DNA of 64,000 nt, taken from assembly GCA_037179385.1 (NCBI GenBank), contig CM074185.1, positions 7,931,371 to 7,995,370 on the forward strand, given 5' to 3'. Below are positions 60,858 through 64,000 of this stretch, one piece after another. Each line of letters begins with the position of its first letter. The first letter of the stretch is position 1. Under the pieces are notes generated by a model, which saw nothing but the letters and a program-made list of their open reading frames with translations, had not been told where the DNA came from and did no database searches. Source of the stretch: Holothuria scabra (Eukaryota > Echinodermata > Holothuroidea > Aspidochirotida > Holothuriidae). Position numbers and translations under genes: made by a program.

Positions 60858-61330
60858 AAGGTAGCGGACCACTAACTCCAATACTCATGTCCGGGAAAAT
60901 GTTTACTGACAGACAAAGCGCCATAAAAAAGTTATGGGATGTTGTTTCTGACTGTGTTACTTACAAAAAAAGTCATTTTTGCATTTGGATTTTGTAGACA
61001 ATGAGTTGAAATGCATACTGTGCAAAATTCAAGGCAATCTGACCAATTTTAGTGCCATTTTTTTTATTGTATTACTCCACTCTGTGAAATGCCGTTTTTG
61101 AGTAGCTATTATGGCGGGAAACGCATCCCTATCATTCAAGGCTGTCTAGCTTAAAATTTCAATGGTCATGGTATGGAAATTTGAAAGTGCCATGCAAGCC
61201 GAGATTGTGGGCTTCAATCAGAGGGGTAGCATGTCCTGGTTGAAAACTTCTACTGGGAGCTAGGGGGCACGGAAGTAGCCTAATTTAGTGTGTAAGTCAA
61301 TGGGACTTATAATTAGTGGCCCGCTACCTT
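60858..61330. mobile_element. MITE of 473 bp with 18-bp inverted ends
   Basis: AAGGTAGCGGACCACTAA at 60858 is matched on the minus strand from 61330 by AAGGTAGCGGGCCACTAA, one mismatch in 18. No clear target duplication. No coding capacity. It lies 35 bp from the foldback-like element. Confidence 0.7.
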
Positions 61331-61365
61331 CATCCTCATCATCATCGTTGATACGTTGCAGAAGA

Positions 61366-62470
61366 CCCATTGGGCACGAAGCAGGCCAAGTCGTCCCCAA
61401 ACCAACTCGTCCCCAAGCCAAGTCGTCCCCAAGCCAAGTCGTCCCCAAGCCAACTCGTCCCCAAGCCAAGTCGTCCCCAAGCCAATTCGTCCCCAAGCCA
61501 ACTCGTCCCCAAGCCAACTCGTCCCCAAACCAACTCGTCCCCAATATGAAAAAGTTGTGATTTTTATGGTGCGAGAAAGGGGAATATTACCAACCAAACA
61601 TAATCAAAACTGAAGTATGTGACAAAACACGATATATATTTAGTAGCTTCAAACATTAGGCCTATATTTGTAAAACAAATTTGCAATAAAAATACAATTG
61701 TAGAAAGAGTATGTTCTTAACAAGATATATATTTGCAATTAAATATATTCCCAACAAAAATATATGTTTGCTTTAAAATATATATTTAGAAGAATATTTA
61801 TTTCCAACACTTGAAATATATTAGTAAAGAAAAATCATGTTTACACCAAAATATATTTGCGAGAAAATATATCTTTCTTGAAAAAGTTACCATGTTCGCC
61901 ACAAAATTATATTTGCAACAAAAATATTCTTCCAACCAGAAATATATTTTCAAGAAAAAGAAATAAGTTTGCAATATAAATGTATCTGCAAGAAACATTA
62001 CTTTTGCCAACACATTTATTTGCAAGACTAATTATATTTTCCAAACTAAACATAGGCTACGTCCCCATCAATTGTTTTTAAAATATATGTTATCAAACTC
62101 CAAAAATATATATGTTATTGGTTATGATGGGTAGACAAATTGCGACAATAAAGTTATCATGCTCTATTTTAAACCACTTGTCATTCTCTATATATGCATA
62201 AATCACGGCATCAAAAATTAAAAAAATTTATGTGTCACAAAATCTCCCTTTTAACTAGCAAAAGGGAGGAAAAAAATATTGAATTAACAAACCAAAAACA
62301 AATGCAAAGTCGGTGTTAGCTGGTCTCTTGAAATGAGATAATTTTATTTTCCACCAATTTTTCACTAATTTCTCATATTGGGGCCGAATTGGCTTGGGGA
62401 CGAGTTGGCTTGGGGATGAGTTGGTTGGAGACGAGTTGGTTTGGGGACGACTTGGCCCGAAAGCATTGGG
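61366..62470. mobile_element. Foldback-like element with 16-bp minisatellite arms
   Basis: The left arm (61385-61543) is ten tandem units of GTCCCCAAGCCAACTC or a close variant. The right arm (62378-62458) is about five units of the same sequence inverted. Outer ends match imperfectly as inverted repeats (CCCATTGGGC..., CCCAATGC..., then GGCCAAGTCGTCCCC). Inner edges also match (CCCCAATATGA). Between the arms is AT-rich DNA with many TATATTTGCAA-like motifs. Frames through the arms are artefacts of a stop-free repeat. Confidence 0.7.
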
Positions 62471-64000
62471 CATATTAAAAGCAATGGAAATTATTTTTAC
62501 AATAACGCAAACAGTAGCCGACGTAGGCCTAGGCTACCAACCGATTACCATGCACATTTATTTAGGCCTAGCCTAGGCCTCGATCATGTATGGCCCTAGA
62601 TTGAATAATCTGATTCTGACACAATCCACTCTTCCAACATTCCCTAAAGGATCCCTGTGCATCTCATTGGAATTGGTCTTCAAAACTGAACCTTGAAATA
62701 TAAGGCCTACTACTAGGCTACTGTAACTTGTAAGTTCACCTTAATTTTGAAGTTATTTTTCAACCCTGTACAAGTAGGGTGTCTATTCCTTCATGACAGA
62801 AAAGAAGTACTGTACAATCTTCACTATCTAAGCGGAGCGCCACCAAGAGTTGATCAGAGCGTACCAGAAAATTTTTGGCCTTCACATAAACGCCCCTCAC
62901 CAGTGTTCTAAGCTACATTATTACAGTTGTAAAAATGGGATGTTGAACTCTTATTTGTGCATCAGTGAATTCCCTCCTGAGGCATTTTCATAAGAGGGCT
63001 TTCAAGACTTTTTGTTTTCAGAGGAACATCTGATAGGTTCAAGGAAAATTCATTTGATAGTTGGAAGCTGTACAGTATAGTGGCTTAATTTGAATTGTCA
63101 TCAACTTGTTAATGAACACATGTGCCACATGCCCTTTAGCCAATTGCAATTCTTGTTTGATTCCTTCTTTTATTTGACATCTGAATTACGTACCGTATGC
63201 TGCACATTATACAGGAGTCCAGGAGGTGTATTATATGAGCTGCTACTGTCTACATGTAGGCCTACTCTGTATTAATTGCATCCAAAAAACATTATTTCAA
63301 GTAGGTTAAGTCAAAATAAAAACATTTGGTTAACATCTGGTGCTCAAACCAAGTGATATTTTTGTTCTTTATCTGTATAATCCTAGTGGAAGTACCTGTG
63401 TTCAATTAATGATATTTATCCAGTTCACTATTTTAAAATAATTCCTGTCCTATACATTGAAGCAGTTTAGTACCTGAATGTATGCTTAGTTAGCAGAACA
63501 ACCCCCTTTATCCTGCTTTGGTTAAGCAACAAATTCAGGGACTAAATCGTGGTACAGTATGATATAAGGTTAAAATATATTGCAACAAAAAACAAGTGAT
63601 ACTTTCTAAGGTGAGTACAGTATATACAGTAATCCTCTTTGACAACTGTTTGTTGTTTGGTCTGTATTAAAAACAGGAACCCTGCAAGCAAACAAAAGAC
63701 TGGAATGGGTGAGAGCTAGGGAAGCAAGTTTATACAGTATGTACACTGTGTACACACCTGTAAGACAGTTCAATTGCGGATACAGTTCTGGTAAGTAGTG
63801 GGTCTTTGCTTCTAAGCTGTGTTATGAGAATGACATAGTACAGTATAAAGATCAAAGTACAGTAAGGCCAATTGAACTCCCTATACTGAAATCCGCCGCC
63901 GGGGCGCGGGTCGGATATTTTGGTCACAGGAACCTAATTTTGACAAAAATGTACTGTACGTAAGCCCACATGCGACCTTCAACTTTAACCAAGTTTTCAA
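62471..64000. other. Non-coding; one inverted hairpin module
   Basis: A minus-strand hairpin module at about 62828-62905 (CTAAGCGGAGCGCCACC...) and several TAGGCCTA octamers are present. No coding sequence is recognised. Confidence 0.4.

Noticed and set aside
61260..61613. Overlapping frames with GDELAWGR or SSPSQVVPKP repeats
   Set aside because: Products of the stop-free 16-bp minisatellite, open in several frames at once.

Overview
This is a eukaryotic, animal-type window: AT-rich, almost no long reading frames, and dense in transposon remnants. It holds a spliced TRAF terminal exon, a two-ORF non-LTR retrotransposon (LINE), and many non-autonomous DNA transposons with clear inverted ends and target duplications. 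The octamer TAGGCCTA is strongly over-represented. I infer a marine invertebrate, possibly a deuterostome such as an echinoderm, but nothing in the sequence proves the taxon.

Genes. The one convincing host coding sequence is the last exon (27584-28359, +) of a TRAF-family adaptor gene. It has a coiled coil plus a complete MATH/TRAF-C domain, a good splice acceptor before it and an AATAAA signal after it. Its upstream exons were not found. A degenerate tRNA-Val(AAC)-like sequence lies at 55804-55874, and a tRNA-headed SINE-like sequence lies on the minus strand at 28855-29017.

Layout. 1-20.5 kb: hAT-type elements (best 2566-4212, exact 8-bp duplication; an inverted relative at about 15.34-17.87 kb), an antisense LINE 3' fragment (5945-6565) and a TA-flanked palindromic MITE (10363-10922). 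20.5-27 kb: a 4.8-kb element with inverted arms, carrying a hAT element inserted at 22017-23461, then a 593-bp MITE with about 50-bp ends. 27-37 kb: the TRAF exon, tandem repeats (174 bp x2; a 21-bp palindromic satellite; a 12-bp GAATCCGAGGAY array), Kolobok-like TTAA elements and a 131-bp piggyBac-like MITE. 37.4-44.3 kb: a three-level nest, with a 1.4-kb DNA transposon inside a LINE, itself inside a second copy of the 10.4-kb MITE. 46.4-55 kb: further repeat copies and two full-length hAT-type elements side by side (50821-52765, 52947-54921). 55-64 kb: the tRNA-like sequence, a 1.38-kb MITE, a 473-bp MITE and a foldback-like element whose arms are 16-bp minisatellites.

How it fits together. 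Apart from the TRAF exon, most of the DNA that can be explained is layered transposition. Matched empty and filled sites, exact target duplications and frame continuity make several insertion events reconstructable. A module of about 100 bp with a GCGCCA/TGGCGC hairpin recurs at least 15 times across different elements and is the most intriguing unexplained signal.
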